This document shows positions 37,182 through 46,004 of a DNA stretch of 64,000 nucleotides, piece by piece. Numbering within the stretch: the first letter of the stretch is position 1; each line of letters starts with the position of its first letter. A program made the position numbers and the translations under genes. This stretch comes from Pseudoduganella dura (lineage in GTDB: Bacteria; Pseudomonadota; Gammaproteobacteria; Burkholderiales; Burkholderiaceae_D), in NCBI RefSeq assembly GCF_009727155.1, contig NZ_WNWM01000002.1, positions 620,001 through 684,000 on the forward strand, read 5' to 3'. The notes beneath the pieces were generated by a model. The model was not told the origin of the DNA. It did no database searches and was given only the letters and a program-made list of their open reading frames with translations.

Positions 37182-38227
37182 CGGCGCACTTCCATGATGC
37201 CGCTGCCGGCGTTGCCGGCCGCCGCGCGGCCGCGCCAGGCGAATACCGCCTCCGCGACCTGGCCGGCGCTGATCGCCTGCATGCAGGCGCAATCCTGCGC
37301 ACCGGTGCAGCTGTCGCACGCCCGTTCGGCGCTCAGCGAAGCGGCATTCGTGCCGAGCGCCCCCCAGCGCGTGATGTCGATCGGCTGGATCGGCGGGAAC
37401 AGGCCAAGCGTGTTGCGTCCCAGCGCGGCCGAAATGTGCAGCGGCCCGGTGCCGCTCGCGATCAGCCCGTCCGCCGTGCCGATCATCGATACGAGCCCGC
37501 GCAGGTCGCAGCGGCCGCACAGGTTGCGCACGTTCGGGCTGGCCAGCAGTGCCGCGCCATCGCGGGCGAGCAGTTCGCCCTCGGCACGGCTGCCGGTGAG
37601 CCAGATCGCGATGCCGGGATCGGCGCGCAGCATCGCGGCGAGTTCCGCATAGCGCTCCAGCGGCCATTCGCGGCCATTGCCGTTGGACTTTGGATGCAGG
37701 ATCAGGTTGAAGGGCGCGGCGCCGAACAGGTCATCGGTTTCGGGCAGGCGCGGCGCATGCAAGCCGTACAAGGGGCTGATTTCCGCCAGGCTCGGCACAT
37801 GATCGATCCCGAGCGGCTTCAACAATGCGAAGTTGAGCTGGGCTTCGTGCAGGCGCGAGCGCACCCGGCTGAAGTGTGCCAGGCGATTGCAGGTGAACCA
37901 GTGGTACACGCGGTGGCTGCTGCCCACGCGGTTGGGAACGTTGGCGCGCCGCGCCGCGCGGCTCAGGGCACGATCCGGGAACGCAAAGATGACGGTGTCG
38001 TAATTCTCGTCCTTCAGCAACTGGTCGAAGTCCAGCGTTTCCACCGCAAGCGCCCGGTCGATGAAGCGGCAGCAGGCAACCACCGGCGCGGCATAGCCGC
38101 GGCACAGCATGTCGATCTTCACGCCGGGAATCAACTGCTTGAGATACCCTGCCAGCGGCAGAGTCAGCACGACGTCGCCTATATTATCGGTGCGACAAAT
38201 GAGAATACGTGACAGGGCGGGAGGCAT
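37178..38227 (-). CDS. GT9-family (heptosyltransferase-like) glycosyltransferase
   Basis: 349 aa, ADP-heptose:LPS heptosyltransferase family. LICRTDNIGDVVLTLPLAGYLK is the N-terminal GT9 motif; LILHPKSNGNGREWPLERYAEL and GLIASGTGPLHISAALG form the donor site; a Cys cluster (CDSCTGAQDCACM) lies near the C-terminus. First gene of a two-gene leftward unit for envelope glycans. Confidence 0.9.
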   Translation of the reverse strand: MPPALSRILICRTDNIGDVVLTLPLAGYLKQLIPGVKIDMLCRGYAAPVVACCRFIDRALAVETLDFDQLLKDENYDTVIFAFPDRALSRAARRANVPNRVGSSHRVYHWFTCNRLAHFSRVRSRLHEAQLNFALLKPLGIDHVPSLAEISPLYGLHAPRLPETDDLFGAAPFNLILHPKSNGNGREWPLERYAELAAMLRADPGIAIWLTGSRAEGELLARDGAALLASPNVRNLCGRCDLRGLVSMIGTADGLIASGTGPLHISAALGRNTLGLFPPIQPIDITRWGALGTNAASLSAERACDSCTGAQDCACMQAISAGQVAEAVFAWRGRAAAGNAGSGIMEVRR

Positions 38228-38801
38228 TACCGGAATTTTGAAATATCTTTTTGGCGTTCGTTAAAATGGCGGGGCACCCATGCGAACGGTTCGGGCCTGG
38301 TTCGGGCTGATAAAGCGTTCCGTACCTGGGCCGGAAAGCGGTGGTTAATATATCGCTTTTGAGATGTATTCGCCACAAATACTCAAAGGCAATAACAATT
38401 CGTGGCCTTCGCGGCGTGGGCATGACCACGATGCCGGGCATTCTCCCGTGGACAACGCTGGCCGGCGCCCGGCTCCGGCCACCACGCAGGCGATAGCGGA
38501 TACCCTGGCCCGCGGCGGAATCGGCGGCTGCCATCGCGTTGCCCGTCGTTTCGTACCGTTTCGTATCGTTTCGTGCAGTGTCGTTTCGCGCCATCCAGTG
38601 CTGTTTCGTTTCGTTCCGTGACTATATACGCAAAGCCGGCGCGCCTGTCGCAGACCAGGCCGTCATTTTACCCGGCCTTACCGCCTTTTACGCCGGGCCG
38701 CGGACGAAAAGATTCTGCCACACATATATGACGCGGCCATTTCGCCTGCAGCGTTCCGGCGCCATTCGCCAGGCGGCTGGCTCCGCGGATTGCACGGCCG
38801 G
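38228..38801. other. 574-base intergenic region upstream of the glycosyltransferases
   Basis: No convincing gene. It holds the promoter for the leftward glycosyltransferase pair (AT-rich stretch around 38340-38400) and the phased GTTTCG repeats at 38548-38622. Short open frames across it are driven by the repeat and have no family likeness. Confidence 0.5.
38548..38622. repeat. phased GTTTCG(T) short repeats
   Basis: Units GTTTCGTACC, GTTTCGTATC, GTTTCGTGCA, GTTTCGCGCC, GTTTCGTTTC and GTTCCGTGAC start at 38548, 38558, 38568, 38583, 38603 and 38613. Steps of 10, 10, 15, 20 and 10 bases put most copies on one face of the helix. It may be a cooperative protein-binding array or a slippage product. 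Confidence 0.6.
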
Positions 38802-40412
38802 TCACCGCTCACCCTCCGCGACCGGCGTGCCGGCGGGACTCGCGTCGGTGGCGGCCATCGCGGCGAGCGCCGCCACGACATCGTCGCGGTGCTGGGGCTT
38901 GCCGAACATCCAGCCTTGCGCCAGCTGGACACCGCGCTCGCGCAGGTAGTCGGCCTGGGCCAACGTCTCGATGCCTTCGGCAACCATCGCCAGCTCCATC
39001 GCGGTCGCCATCGCGATGATATGGCCGACCACCTGGTTGGTCGGGGCGCAGGTGCCGATCGCCTCGATGAACGAGCGGTCGATCTTCAGGAAATCGACCC
39101 GCAACGACTCCAGGTACGAAAGCCCGGCATAACCGGTGCCGAAATCGTCGATGGCGACGCCGATACCGCGCTCGCGCAGCGCGCCGATGACCGGTTGCGC
39201 CGCCCCGAGGTCGAGGGTGCCCCGCTCGGTGATCTCGACGATCAGGTTGGCGGCCTTGACGCTGCCGCGCGCGAACATCGCGTCGAACAGGCCGACGATC
39301 GCGTCGGAATGGAGGTCGCTCGGCGAGAGGTTCAGCGCCACATGGAATGCCGGGCGTATCGCCAGGAAGTGCCGCATGTCCTGCTCCACCAGCTGCAGTA
39401 CCCGTTCGGTCAACCGGGCGATGGTACCCGTCTGCTCGGCGATCGGGATGAACAGGTCGGGGCCGATCAGTTCCCCGGTGGCCCGCCGCCACCGCAGCAG
39501 CGCCTCGACCCCGACCCAGCAGCCAGATCGCAGGTCCACGACAGGCTGGTACAGCAGGAAGAACTCGTCATGGCGCAAGGCTGCGCGCAGCGCGGCGGCC
39601 AGCGACGCCTGGCGCCGCACCAGCAGCAGCATCGCGGCCGCCATGCCTGCGCCGGCGACCACGCCGGCGGGAACCAGCCGCAACGCGATCGCATCGCGCC
39701 GCGCCCGCACATCGGCAAGCGGCAGGGCCGCCACGCCCGCGGTCGGGGTGCTCGCCGAGCGCACCATGGCAACGAGGTACGGCCCGTCGGCGAACGTGGC
39801 TTGTTCCCGGCTGCCCAGGCGCGCCACCCAGGCCCGGTCGATAAAACCCCTTGCCATCGTGATCGGCTCGTCCGGACGGCGCTCGACATGCAGCACGGCC
39901 AGCGACATGCCGGCGCCGGCACTGCCGCCATCGAGCGGCAGGTCGCTGTGGAACAGCACGGCAAAGCCGTCGCGTTCGATCGCCATCAATGGACTGGTGC
40001 TTCTATCGTCGAAGGGGATGCGCGAGTAGATCAGCAGCCCGTTCGATGCCCGGAGCGTGTGGGTACCCAGCGAAAAGGCGCCGGCACCCAGGGAAGAGCA
40101 CCGCATTACGCCGTCGCGCACGTGGCCGATCGCCTTGATGTAGGTCGAGGTCAGGATGACGCGGCGCATCTGTCCCTGCGCCGCGGCGGAACAGGGTTCG
40201 CCGTTGAAACGGGCCAGCTGGCGCATGCCGGCCAGCGACTGCTGCACCAGTTCGTCCGACCTGCGCAGCATCGCCCGCGCGTAGCCCAGGGCCGATCCGG
40301 CCTGTTCCAGCCAGGCCTGGCGCTGCGCTTCCCGCCACGCCAGCCATGGCGGTGCCAGCAACGCGACCACCGCGGCGAGCAGCGCGCATGCGAACATGAA
40401 CCGTCTGGTCAT
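38802..40412 (-). CDS. CSS-motif EAL-domain c-di-GMP phosphodiesterase
   Basis: 536 aa. Two membrane helices (6-26 and about 240-260) enclose a periplasmic CSS-motif sensor with Cys in NGEPCSAAA and in VMRCSSLG; in E. coli PdeC-type enzymes these cysteines link to redox state. The cytoplasmic EAL domain (about 275-530) keeps VEALLRWRR, the LNLSPSDL Asn, VEITERG, AIDDFGTGYAGLSYL and FLKIDRSFI, so it should hydrolyse c-di-GMP. The start is placed at 40412 (GGGACAGG upstream). A paralogue lies divergently 318 bases away. Confidence 0.92.
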   Translation of the reverse strand: MTRRFMFACALLAAVVALLAPPWLAWREAQRQAWLEQAGSALGYARAMLRRSDELVQQSLAGMRQLARFNGEPCSAAAQGQMRRVILTSTYIKAIGHVRDGVMRCSSLGAGAFSLGTHTLRASNGLLIYSRIPFDDRSTSPLMAIERDGFAVLFHSDLPLDGGSAGAGMSLAVLHVERRPDEPITMARGFIDRAWVARLGSREQATFADGPYLVAMVRSASTPTAGVAALPLADVRARRDAIALRLVPAGVVAGAGMAAAMLLLVRRQASLAAALRAALRHDEFFLLYQPVVDLRSGCWVGVEALLRWRRATGELIGPDLFIPIAEQTGTIARLTERVLQLVEQDMRHFLAIRPAFHVALNLSPSDLHSDAIVGLFDAMFARGSVKAANLIVEITERGTLDLGAAQPVIGALRERGIGVAIDDFGTGYAGLSYLESLRVDFLKIDRSFIEAIGTCAPTNQVVGHIIAMATAMELAMVAEGIETLAQADYLRERGVQLAQGWMFGKPQHRDDVVAALAAMAATDASPAGTPVAEGER

Positions 40413-40435
40413 CCTGTCCCGATATCGAATGTTGT

Positions 40436-40450
40436 TGGCACGTCCCTTGC
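40436..40450 (+). promoter_or_regulatory. sigma-54 (-24/-12) promoter
   Basis: TTGGCACGTCCCTTGC starting at 40435 matches the RpoN consensus TGGCACG-N4-TTGC, with GG and GC exactly ten bases apart. It points right, toward the CSS-EAL gene at 40731, giving a leader of about 270 bases. The remainder of this 318-base divergent gap (40413-40730) holds no gene I can see. Confidence 0.6.
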
Positions 40451-40730
40451 GACTGAATACGCAGTATAAGACCGCAGCGTTTGCCGGGCCGCGCGGGACC
40501 GGCGCCACGGGTGCGGCCGCCGGCAGCGATGACGGCGCAATGCGTGATTCCCGTACTGCAGGACAATGCGGCCGTCGGCAGATTGCCGGAGGAAACTTTC
40601 ACAAGCCCGGGTAACGGCGCCACATTTCATTCGGACAGGCACGGTTTTTAACAGGGACGCGATCCGGCAGGCGTAGACTTGCACATGACAAGTTCCAATA
40701 CGTTCGCCAACCTGTCGCCGTGAGGAATCG

Positions 40731-42326
40731 ATGAAGAACCGCGTCATGCTGGCCTGTGCGTCGCTTGCGATGATCGCCGCGGTCGGCGTGCCGCCCTGGC
40801 TGGCATGGGGCGAGGCGAAACGGCAGGCCTACCATGCCGAAGCGGATCTTGCGCTCGGCTATGCGCGCGACCTGCTGCGGCGCAGCGACGAGACGGCCCG
40901 CCAGGCGCTCAGCGGCGCGGAGCAGTTGTCGCGCTCCGGCTTCCCGCCCTGCTCCCCGGCGTCCCAGGCGCTGATGCGCAAGATCGACCTGACCTCGACC
41001 TATATCCAGGCGATCGGCCATGTCCGCGACGGCAAGCTGGCCTGCTCGTCGATGAGCGACGACGCGGCATCGCTGGGAACGCGCTCGTTCCGCTCTTCGA
41101 CGGGCGTCATCTTCCACACCGGCGTGCCGTTGGGAGACGATACCGCCAGTCCGCTGGTCGGCATACAGAGCGGCGCGTTCGTTGCGCTGTTCCACCGCGA
41201 GCTACCGCTGGATACGTGGACGGCGGTGCCGGACGTCTCGCTGGCCGTGATGCACCTGGAAATGCGCCTGGACGAAGCGCCGGTGGCGCATCGCGGCCAT
41301 GTCGACCGCCGGTGGCTCGCGGCGCTGGGCACCCGGCGCGCGGTCACCTTCTTCACCGACAGCCACCTGGTCGCCGTGGTGCGCTCGCAGCCGTACTTGA
41401 CCGCCGCGGTCGCGGCAGTACCAGTTTCCTACCTGCACCAGCGGACGCGCAGCGTGGCGCTGCGCCTGGTACCCGCCGGCATGCTGGCCGAGCTCGCGCT
41501 GGCCGCGGCGATCGTGCTCCTTGCCCGCCAGCAGATGTCGCTGGGCAGCGCCTTGCGCCAGGGTCTGCGAAACGATGAATTCTTTCTCGCCTATCAGCCC
41601 ATCATCAATCTGAAGACCGGCCGCTGGGTGGGCGCGGAAGCCCTGCTGCGCTGGCGCAGGGCGAACGGCGAACTGATCGGGCCGGACCTGTTCATTCCCG
41701 TCGCGGAACAGACCGGAACGATCGGCAAGCTGACCGAACGCGTGCTGGAACTCGTCCATCGCGATGTCGGCGACTTTCTCGCCAACCATCCCACGTTCCA
41801 CATCGCCCTGAACGTGTCGGCATCGGACCTGAGCTCGCCGGCCATCCTGGCGCGCCTCGATCACTTGCTGGCCAGCACCGGTGCCCGGCCGTCGAACCTG
41901 CTCGTGGAAGTCACGGAGCGGGCGCTGCTGGACCTGGCGTCCGCAAAGCCCGTCATTGCCGCGCTGCGGGCAAGCGGCATCGAAGTGGCGGTCGACGATT
42001 TCGGTACCGGCTATTCCGGCCTGTCCTACCTGGAATCGCTCGATCTCGACCTGCTGAAAATCGACCGCTCCTTCATCGAAGCGATCGGCACCCAGGCGCC
42101 GACCAACCAGGTGGTCCAGCACATCATCGGCATGGCACGCACCATGGGGCTGCGCATGATCGCGGAAGGTGTCGAAGCCGATGCCCAGGCAGCCTACCTG
42201 GCCGAAAGCAACGTGCAGTACGCACAGGGCTGGCTATTTGCAAAAGCCATGCCCTGGCGCGAGCTGCGCACGGCGCTCGACCGGCATGCCGTGGGCCAGC
42301 TCCGTGCGGCGGCGAACATGCGCTGA
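40731..42326 (+). CDS. CSS-motif EAL-domain c-di-GMP phosphodiesterase (paralogue)
   Basis: 531 aa, same build as the divergent neighbour: N-terminal helix, periplasmic CSS domain (FPPCSPASQ and LACSSMSDD), second helix near 245-265, EAL domain with AEALLRWRR, LNVSASDL, VEVTERALL, VDDFGTGYSGLSYLESL and LLKIDRSFI. Catalytic residues look complete. TGAGGAATCG precedes the ATG. Likely controlled from the sigma-54 site upstream. Together the pair looks like a diverged duplication. Confidence 0.93.
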   Translation: MKNRVMLACASLAMIAAVGVPPWLAWGEAKRQAYHAEADLALGYARDLLRRSDETARQALSGAEQLSRSGFPPCSPASQALMRKIDLTSTYIQAIGHVRDGKLACSSMSDDAASLGTRSFRSSTGVIFHTGVPLGDDTASPLVGIQSGAFVALFHRELPLDTWTAVPDVSLAVMHLEMRLDEAPVAHRGHVDRRWLAALGTRRAVTFFTDSHLVAVVRSQPYLTAAVAAVPVSYLHQRTRSVALRLVPAGMLAELALAAAIVLLARQQMSLGSALRQGLRNDEFFLAYQPIINLKTGRWVGAEALLRWRRANGELIGPDLFIPVAEQTGTIGKLTERVLELVHRDVGDFLANHPTFHIALNVSASDLSSPAILARLDHLLASTGARPSNLLVEVTERALLDLASAKPVIAALRASGIEVAVDDFGTGYSGLSYLESLDLDLLKIDRSFIEAIGTQAPTNQVVQHIIGMARTMGLRMIAEGVEADAQAAYLAESNVQYAQGWLFAKAMPWRELRTALDRHAVGQLRAAANMR

Positions 42327-42369
42327 ACAGTGCGACCCGCGCACGATTGAAGTTGCATTAAATTAAATT

Positions 42370-42398
42370 TTGACAAACGCTTAAGAGTCGCTTAACTT
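42370..42398 (+). promoter_or_regulatory. possible sigma-70 promoter of the PEP-CTERM gene
   Basis: TTGACA at 42370-42375 is a perfect -35. The best -10 at a 16-17 base spacing is weak (TTAACT). Two CGCTTAA copies lie between them. It is 40-70 bases before the PEP-CTERM start. Confidence 0.4.
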
Positions 42399-42438
42399 AT
42401 AGGCTCTTGGTACCGATAACCCTTCGACGAGGTAATGC

Positions 42439-42927
42439 ATGAAATTGAAATCCATCGTACTGGCAGCTGCGCTGCTGCCCGCCTTCGGCTCCGCTTTCGC
42501 CGATGACTTCACCGTGGACCTGATCGGCGGTCCGAACGTGTGGTCCGCACATCTGGGCGCCACCCACACCACCGGTGCTTTCTCCGACACGTTCACGTTC
42601 AGCAACTACAGCGCCGACAACGGCACCGTATTCGCCAGCCTGATCAACACCGCAACGACGTGGAGCGACCTGTCGTTCGACACCGTGACGCTGAACGGTG
42701 TGAACATCTCCACGGGCGATATCGGCCCACTGTCGATCGCTGCAATCCTGGGCCAGAACGTCACGGGTCCTCTGACCCTGGCGGTCAGCGGTACGGTCAC
42801 CGGCCAGGTTGCCAGCTACGGCGGCGACTTCAACGTGACGACCCCGGTTCCAGAACCAGCTACCTACGGTATGCTGGCTGGCGGCCTGGCCGTGCTGGCT
42901 TTCGCAGCACGTCGCCGCAAGCAGTAA
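42439..42927 (+). CDS. FxDxF-type PEP-CTERM protein
   Basis: 162-aa exported protein. Signal peptide (MKLKSIVLAAALLPAFGSAFA), a Thr/Ser/Asn-rich beta domain with FSDTFTF (the FxDxF motif), then a PEP-CTERM tail: VPEP, a hydrophobic helix and ARRRKQ. An exosortase would cut the tail and deliver the protein to the cell surface or matrix. GAGG six bases upstream; a strong terminator follows. Codon use suggests good expression. Confidence 0.93.
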   Translation: MKLKSIVLAAALLPAFGSAFADDFTVDLIGGPNVWSAHLGATHTTGAFSDTFTFSNYSADNGTVFASLINTATTWSDLSFDTVTLNGVNISTGDIGPLSIAAILGQNVTGPLTLAVSGTVTGQVASYGGDFNVTTPVPEPATYGMLAGGLAVLAFAARRRKQ

Positions 42928-42943
42928 TCCACACCCGCATCAC

Positions 42944-42972
42944 CAAAAAAAGGCGCTTCGGCGCCTTTTTTC
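42944..42972 (+). terminator. intrinsic terminator after the PEP-CTERM gene
   Basis: AAAAAAAGGCGC-TTCG-GCGCCTTTTTTT: six-bp GC stem with TTCG loop, flanked by A and T tracts, so it can work in both directions. Confidence 0.95.
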
Positions 42973-43023
42973 ATGGTCCGACGATCCATGCCCCCTGATC
43001 CGAGACAGAAACCGCTGGCGCAC

Positions 43024-43041
43024 CGACCTTCTAGATGGTAG
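43024..43041. promoter_or_regulatory. putative TetR operator (autoregulatory)
   Basis: CGACCTTCTAGATGGTAG ends ten bases before the tetR ATG. It shares ACC, TAG and GGTAG at the same spacing with the palindrome at 43672 (12 of 18 identical). Confidence 0.5.
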
Positions 43042-43050
43042 GCTACTGCC

Positions 43051-43623
43051 ATGAACACATCGGAATCCATCCTGGCCTGCGCCCGTCAACTGATCGCCGC
43101 GGGCGGCTATAACGGCTTCAGCTATGCCGATATCGCCGATACCGTCGGCATCCGGAAGCCCAGCATTCATCATCATTTCCCCACCAAGGTCGATCTGGTG
43201 CGCACGCTCGTGACGCAATATCGGGAAGCCGCCCAGGCCGCTATCGAGGAGCTCGAGCGCCACGTGAAGCACCCGGCCGGACAGCTGCGCGCATACGTTG
43301 GATATTGGGAAGCATGCATCGGCGACGCCAGCGCGCCCTTCTGTATCTGCGCCCTGCTGGCGGGCGAAATGCCCTTGCTGCCGGAACAGGTGGCAGCCGA
43401 GGTACGTGCGCATTTCCGCTTCCTGTCGACATGGCTGACATCGGTATTGGAACGCGGTGCGGCGGAACAGGCCTTCCGGCTTGCCCAACCTGCGCGCACC
43501 GAAGCGGAAGTATTGATGGCAGCCGTCCATGGCGCGATGCTTTCAGCGCGTGCTTATGGCGACGCCGGCGTGTTCAGCACTGTCATGCATGCCCACCTGG
43601 CGCGCCTGGCAACCTTGCCCTAA
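43051..43623 (+). CDS. TetR-family transcriptional repressor
   Basis: 190 aa. N-terminal helix-turn-helix (GFSYADIADTVGIRKPSIHHHFPTK, about 23-47) and an all-helical ligand domain. Cysteines CIGDASAPFCIC near residue 90 could sense oxidants or thiol-reactive compounds. It is flanked by two copies of one operator motif, before itself and before the downstream membrane protein, so it probably represses both. A terminator separates the two genes. Confidence 0.92.
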   Translation: MNTSESILACARQLIAAGGYNGFSYADIADTVGIRKPSIHHHFPTKVDLVRTLVTQYREAAQAAIEELERHVKHPAGQLRAYVGYWEACIGDASAPFCICALLAGEMPLLPEQVAAEVRAHFRFLSTWLTSVLERGAAEQAFRLAQPARTEAEVLMAAVHGAMLSARAYGDAGVFSTVMHAHLARLATLP

Positions 43624-43628
43624 CCGTT

Positions 43629-43660
43629 GCGGGCCGCATTTTCCGGCCCGCGTTTTTTTT
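43629..43660 (+). terminator. intrinsic terminator after tetR
   Basis: Eight-bp stem GCGGGCCG / CGGCCCGC with a seven-base loop, followed by G and eight T. Confidence 0.92.
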
Positions 43661-43671
43661 GCATCATCAGC

Positions 43672-43689
43672 CTACCAATTAGTCGGTAG
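43672..43689. promoter_or_regulatory. putative TetR operator before the membrane protein gene
   Basis: CTACCAATTAGTCGGTAG is an imperfect palindrome (CTACC / GGTAG ends with TA at the centre) 27 bases before ATG 43717, and the closest match in the area to the site upstream of tetR. Confidence 0.55.
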
Positions 43690-43716
43690 TCTGCAATCAC
43701 CCCTGGAGCCATCATC

Positions 43717-44292
43717 ATGAGTCTTACTTCACCCGTTTCGCCCGATCAGCTCGGCCAAGAGCGGTGGCTGCGTCTGTACTATGCCACCCGCGCGGCATTC
43801 AGCCTGGCGTGGGTGGTTGCCGCATTGACGGCCGGGCAGCATGTCCCTGCAATCGCTGCCGCCCTGCTGGTCTGCTATCCGGCATGGGATGCCCTCGCCA
43901 ATGCGATCGATGCCCGGCGTAGCGGCGGCATGGCATATAACCGCACGCAGGCTGCGAACATCGTCGCCAGCGCGGCGACGGCACTGGCCCTGCTGTTCGT
44001 GCTGCCGGACATGCATCGGGTGCTGGCCATCTTCGGTGCCTGGGCCATCGTTGCCGGCCTGCTCCAGCTCGCGACGGCACTGCGGCGCTGGAAGCAGGCC
44101 GGTGCCCAATGGACGATGGTGCTCAGTGGAGCCCAGTCTGCCCTCGCGGGCACCTTCTTCATCGTCCAGGCACAAGGGGCTGCAACGCCGTCGATCCTGA
44201 CCGTGACCGGTTATGCGGGATTCGGCGCCGTGTATTTCCTCGTGTCGGCAGTGTGGCTGCATGCCGGCGCCTGGCGCCGCAAGCCCGGCTGA
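43717..44292 (+). CDS. TetR-controlled membrane protein, DUF308/HdeD-like
   Basis: 191 aa with about six membrane helices arranged in short pairs (AAFSLAWVVAALTAG, AALLVCYPAWDAL, ASAATALALLFVL, AIVAGLLQLATAL, LSGAQSALAGTFFIV, GFGAVYFLVSAVWL), like HdeD/DUF308 proteins. No enzymatic motif. The operator upstream ties it to the TetR gene, so it may answer a toxic compound or membrane stress. Confidence 0.8.
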   Translation: MSLTSPVSPDQLGQERWLRLYYATRAAFSLAWVVAALTAGQHVPAIAAALLVCYPAWDALANAIDARRSGGMAYNRTQAANIVASAATALALLFVLPDMHRVLAIFGAWAIVAGLLQLATALRRWKQAGAQWTMVLSGAQSALAGTFFIVQAQGAATPSILTVTGYAGFGAVYFLVSAVWLHAGAWRRKPG

Positions 44293-44475
44293 AGCACCCG
44301 GGCCGGGCATTTCCCGGGGCATGAATTCCCGAGGTGGCACGCAGCACATTGCAAAAGACCACGCGCCGTTCGCATCGGTACGCCATGGGCAGCGGTACAC
44401 GATTCAACGCGCCTCGCGCTTCCGGCATTACAAATGGCTTACAATATAAGCGATATCAATTATTGAAAGCTCATA

Positions 44476-45513
44476 ATGCAGCGATATGCAGTAGGTTTAA
44501 TCGGCTATGGCCTGGGCGGGTCGGTCTTCCATGCGCCAATGATCGCAGCCGTTCCGGGGTTCAGGCTGGCCCGCATCGCAAGCCGTCGCGCCGGTCCCGA
44601 TGTGCTGCAAGCGTATCCCGGGGTGGGGCTGGACGACACCCCGCAGGCCCTGCTGGACGATCCGGCGATCGACCTGGTGGTGGTCTGCACGCCGAACGCC
44701 AGCCATTTCGAACTGGCCAGGGCCGCTCTCCAGGCCGGCAAGCACGTGGTGGTCGACAAGCCGTTCGTGCTGTCGTCCGCCGAGGGCGACGAGCTGGTGG
44801 CGCTGGCGCGGGCCGCCGGCCTGCGGCTCAGCGTCTACCAGAACCGCCGCTGGGATGGCGATTTCCTCACGCTGCGCCGGTCGGTGGAATCGGGCGAACT
44901 GGGCGCCGTCCACACGTACCGCGCGCACTTCGACCGCTATGCGCCACAGGTGAAGGACCGCTGGAAGGAACGCGCGCAGCCGGGCGCCGGCGTGCTGTGG
45001 GACCTGGGCTCCCACCTGATAGACCAGGCGCTGCAGCTGTTCGGCAAGCCGTGCTCGGTCACGGCCCACCTGTCGATACAGCGCGAAGGCGCCGAGGTCG
45101 AGGATGCCTTCGAGCTCCTGCTGGACCACGGCGGTTGCCGGACGGTGCTCCATGCCGGCGCGCTGGTGCGTGCTCCTGGCCCGCGCTACGAAGTGCATGG
45201 CACGCTGGGCAGCTTCGTCAAGTACGGCATCGATTCCCAGGAAGACGCGCTGAAACAGGGCAAGCGACCCGGCGACGCCGGCTGGGGCCATGACGACCCG
45301 GCCAGCTACGCCGCCATTACCGGCGCGGACGGCACGCGGCGCGTCGTCGAAACCGTTCCCGGCGCCTACGAATCGTTCTATCGCGGCGTTTACCACGCCA
45401 TCGCGGACGGCGCGGAAGTCCCCGTCAAGGCGCAAGACGCGGTGGACGTGATACGGGTGATCGAACTGGCCTTGCGCAGCCATCGCGAGCGCCGCACCAT
45501 CGATTTCGCGTGA
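44476..45513 (+). CDS. Gfo/Idh/MocA-family oxidoreductase
   Basis: 345 aa NAD(P)-dependent sugar or inositol dehydrogenase type (like E. coli YdgJ). N-terminal Rossmann fold GLIGYGLGGSVFHAPMIAAV, VVVCTPNASHFELA, and the DKPF loop whose Lys is catalytic; C-terminal substrate domain with GVLWDLGSHLIDQAL (His). The next gene starts 11 bases on, and a DeoR regulator follows, so this is probably a small carbohydrate operon. Confidence 0.93.
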   Translation: MQRYAVGLIGYGLGGSVFHAPMIAAVPGFRLARIASRRAGPDVLQAYPGVGLDDTPQALLDDPAIDLVVVCTPNASHFELARAALQAGKHVVVDKPFVLSSAEGDELVALARAAGLRLSVYQNRRWDGDFLTLRRSVESGELGAVHTYRAHFDRYAPQVKDRWKERAQPGAGVLWDLGSHLIDQALQLFGKPCSVTAHLSIQREGAEVEDAFELLLDHGGCRTVLHAGALVRAPGPRYEVHGTLGSFVKYGIDSQEDALKQGKRPGDAGWGHDDPASYAAITGADGTRRVVETVPGAYESFYRGVYHAIADGAEVPVKAQDAVDVIRVIELALRSHRERRTIDFA

Positions 45514-45524
45514 GGATGCCAGCC

Positions 45525-46004
45525 ATGCACGAAGACCATGCCGCCCTGCTGCAGGACCTGGCGCTGCAGGAGCAGCAATTGCAGTTTGCCGCCTTCTCGA
45601 ACGCCGATGCGCTCCGGCTCGGCCTGCTGCTCGTCGAGCGGGCCGCCGCGACGGGCGCGGCCGTGACGGTCGACATCACCCGCAACGGCCACTGCCTGTT
45701 CCACCACGCCATGGCCGGCACCTCGCCGGACAATGCCGACTGGATACGCCGCAAGAACAACGTGGTGCACCGCTACGGCCGCAGCTCCTGGCACGTGGGT
45801 ACCCGGTACCGCAGCAAGGGCAAGACCTTCGAGGCCGACAGCGGCGCCGACCTTGGCGACTTCGCGGCCCATGGCGGCGCGTTCCCGCTGATTATCCGGG
45901 ACACGGGCGTGATCGGCACGGTGACCGTGTCCGGCCTGCCGCAAAAGGAAGACCATGCGCTGGTCACGTCGGTCCTGCGCGAGTACCTGGACGGCCGGCC
46001 ATGA
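45525..46004 (+). CDS. HbpS-like heme-degrading domain protein (UPF0303)
   Basis: 159 aa, single domain of the UPF0303/Haem_degrading type (LQEQQLQFAAFSNADALRLG, NNVVHRYGRSSW, HGGAFPLIIRDTGVIGTVTVSGL). Start at ATG 45525 is set by GAGG nine bases upstream. Some family members bind heme or cobalamin; in operons with sugar dehydrogenases the role is unclear. Stop overlaps the DeoR start (ATGA). Confidence 0.88.
   Translation: MHEDHAALLQDLALQEQQLQFAAFSNADALRLGLLLVERAAATGAAVTVDITRNGHCLFHHAMAGTSPDNADWIRRKNNVVHRYGRSSWHVGTRYRSKGKTFEADSGADLGDFAAHGGAFPLIIRDTGVIGTVTVSGLPQKEDHALVTSVLREYLDGRP

Noticed and set aside
38184-38594. Leftward frame reading MARNDTARNDTKRYETT
   Set aside because: Its repeats only reflect the GTTTCG DNA repeats; it overlaps the GT9 start and has no ribosome site.
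38548-38622. CRISPR array
   Set aside because: Units are about 10 bases without spacers of regular size and no cas genes are near.
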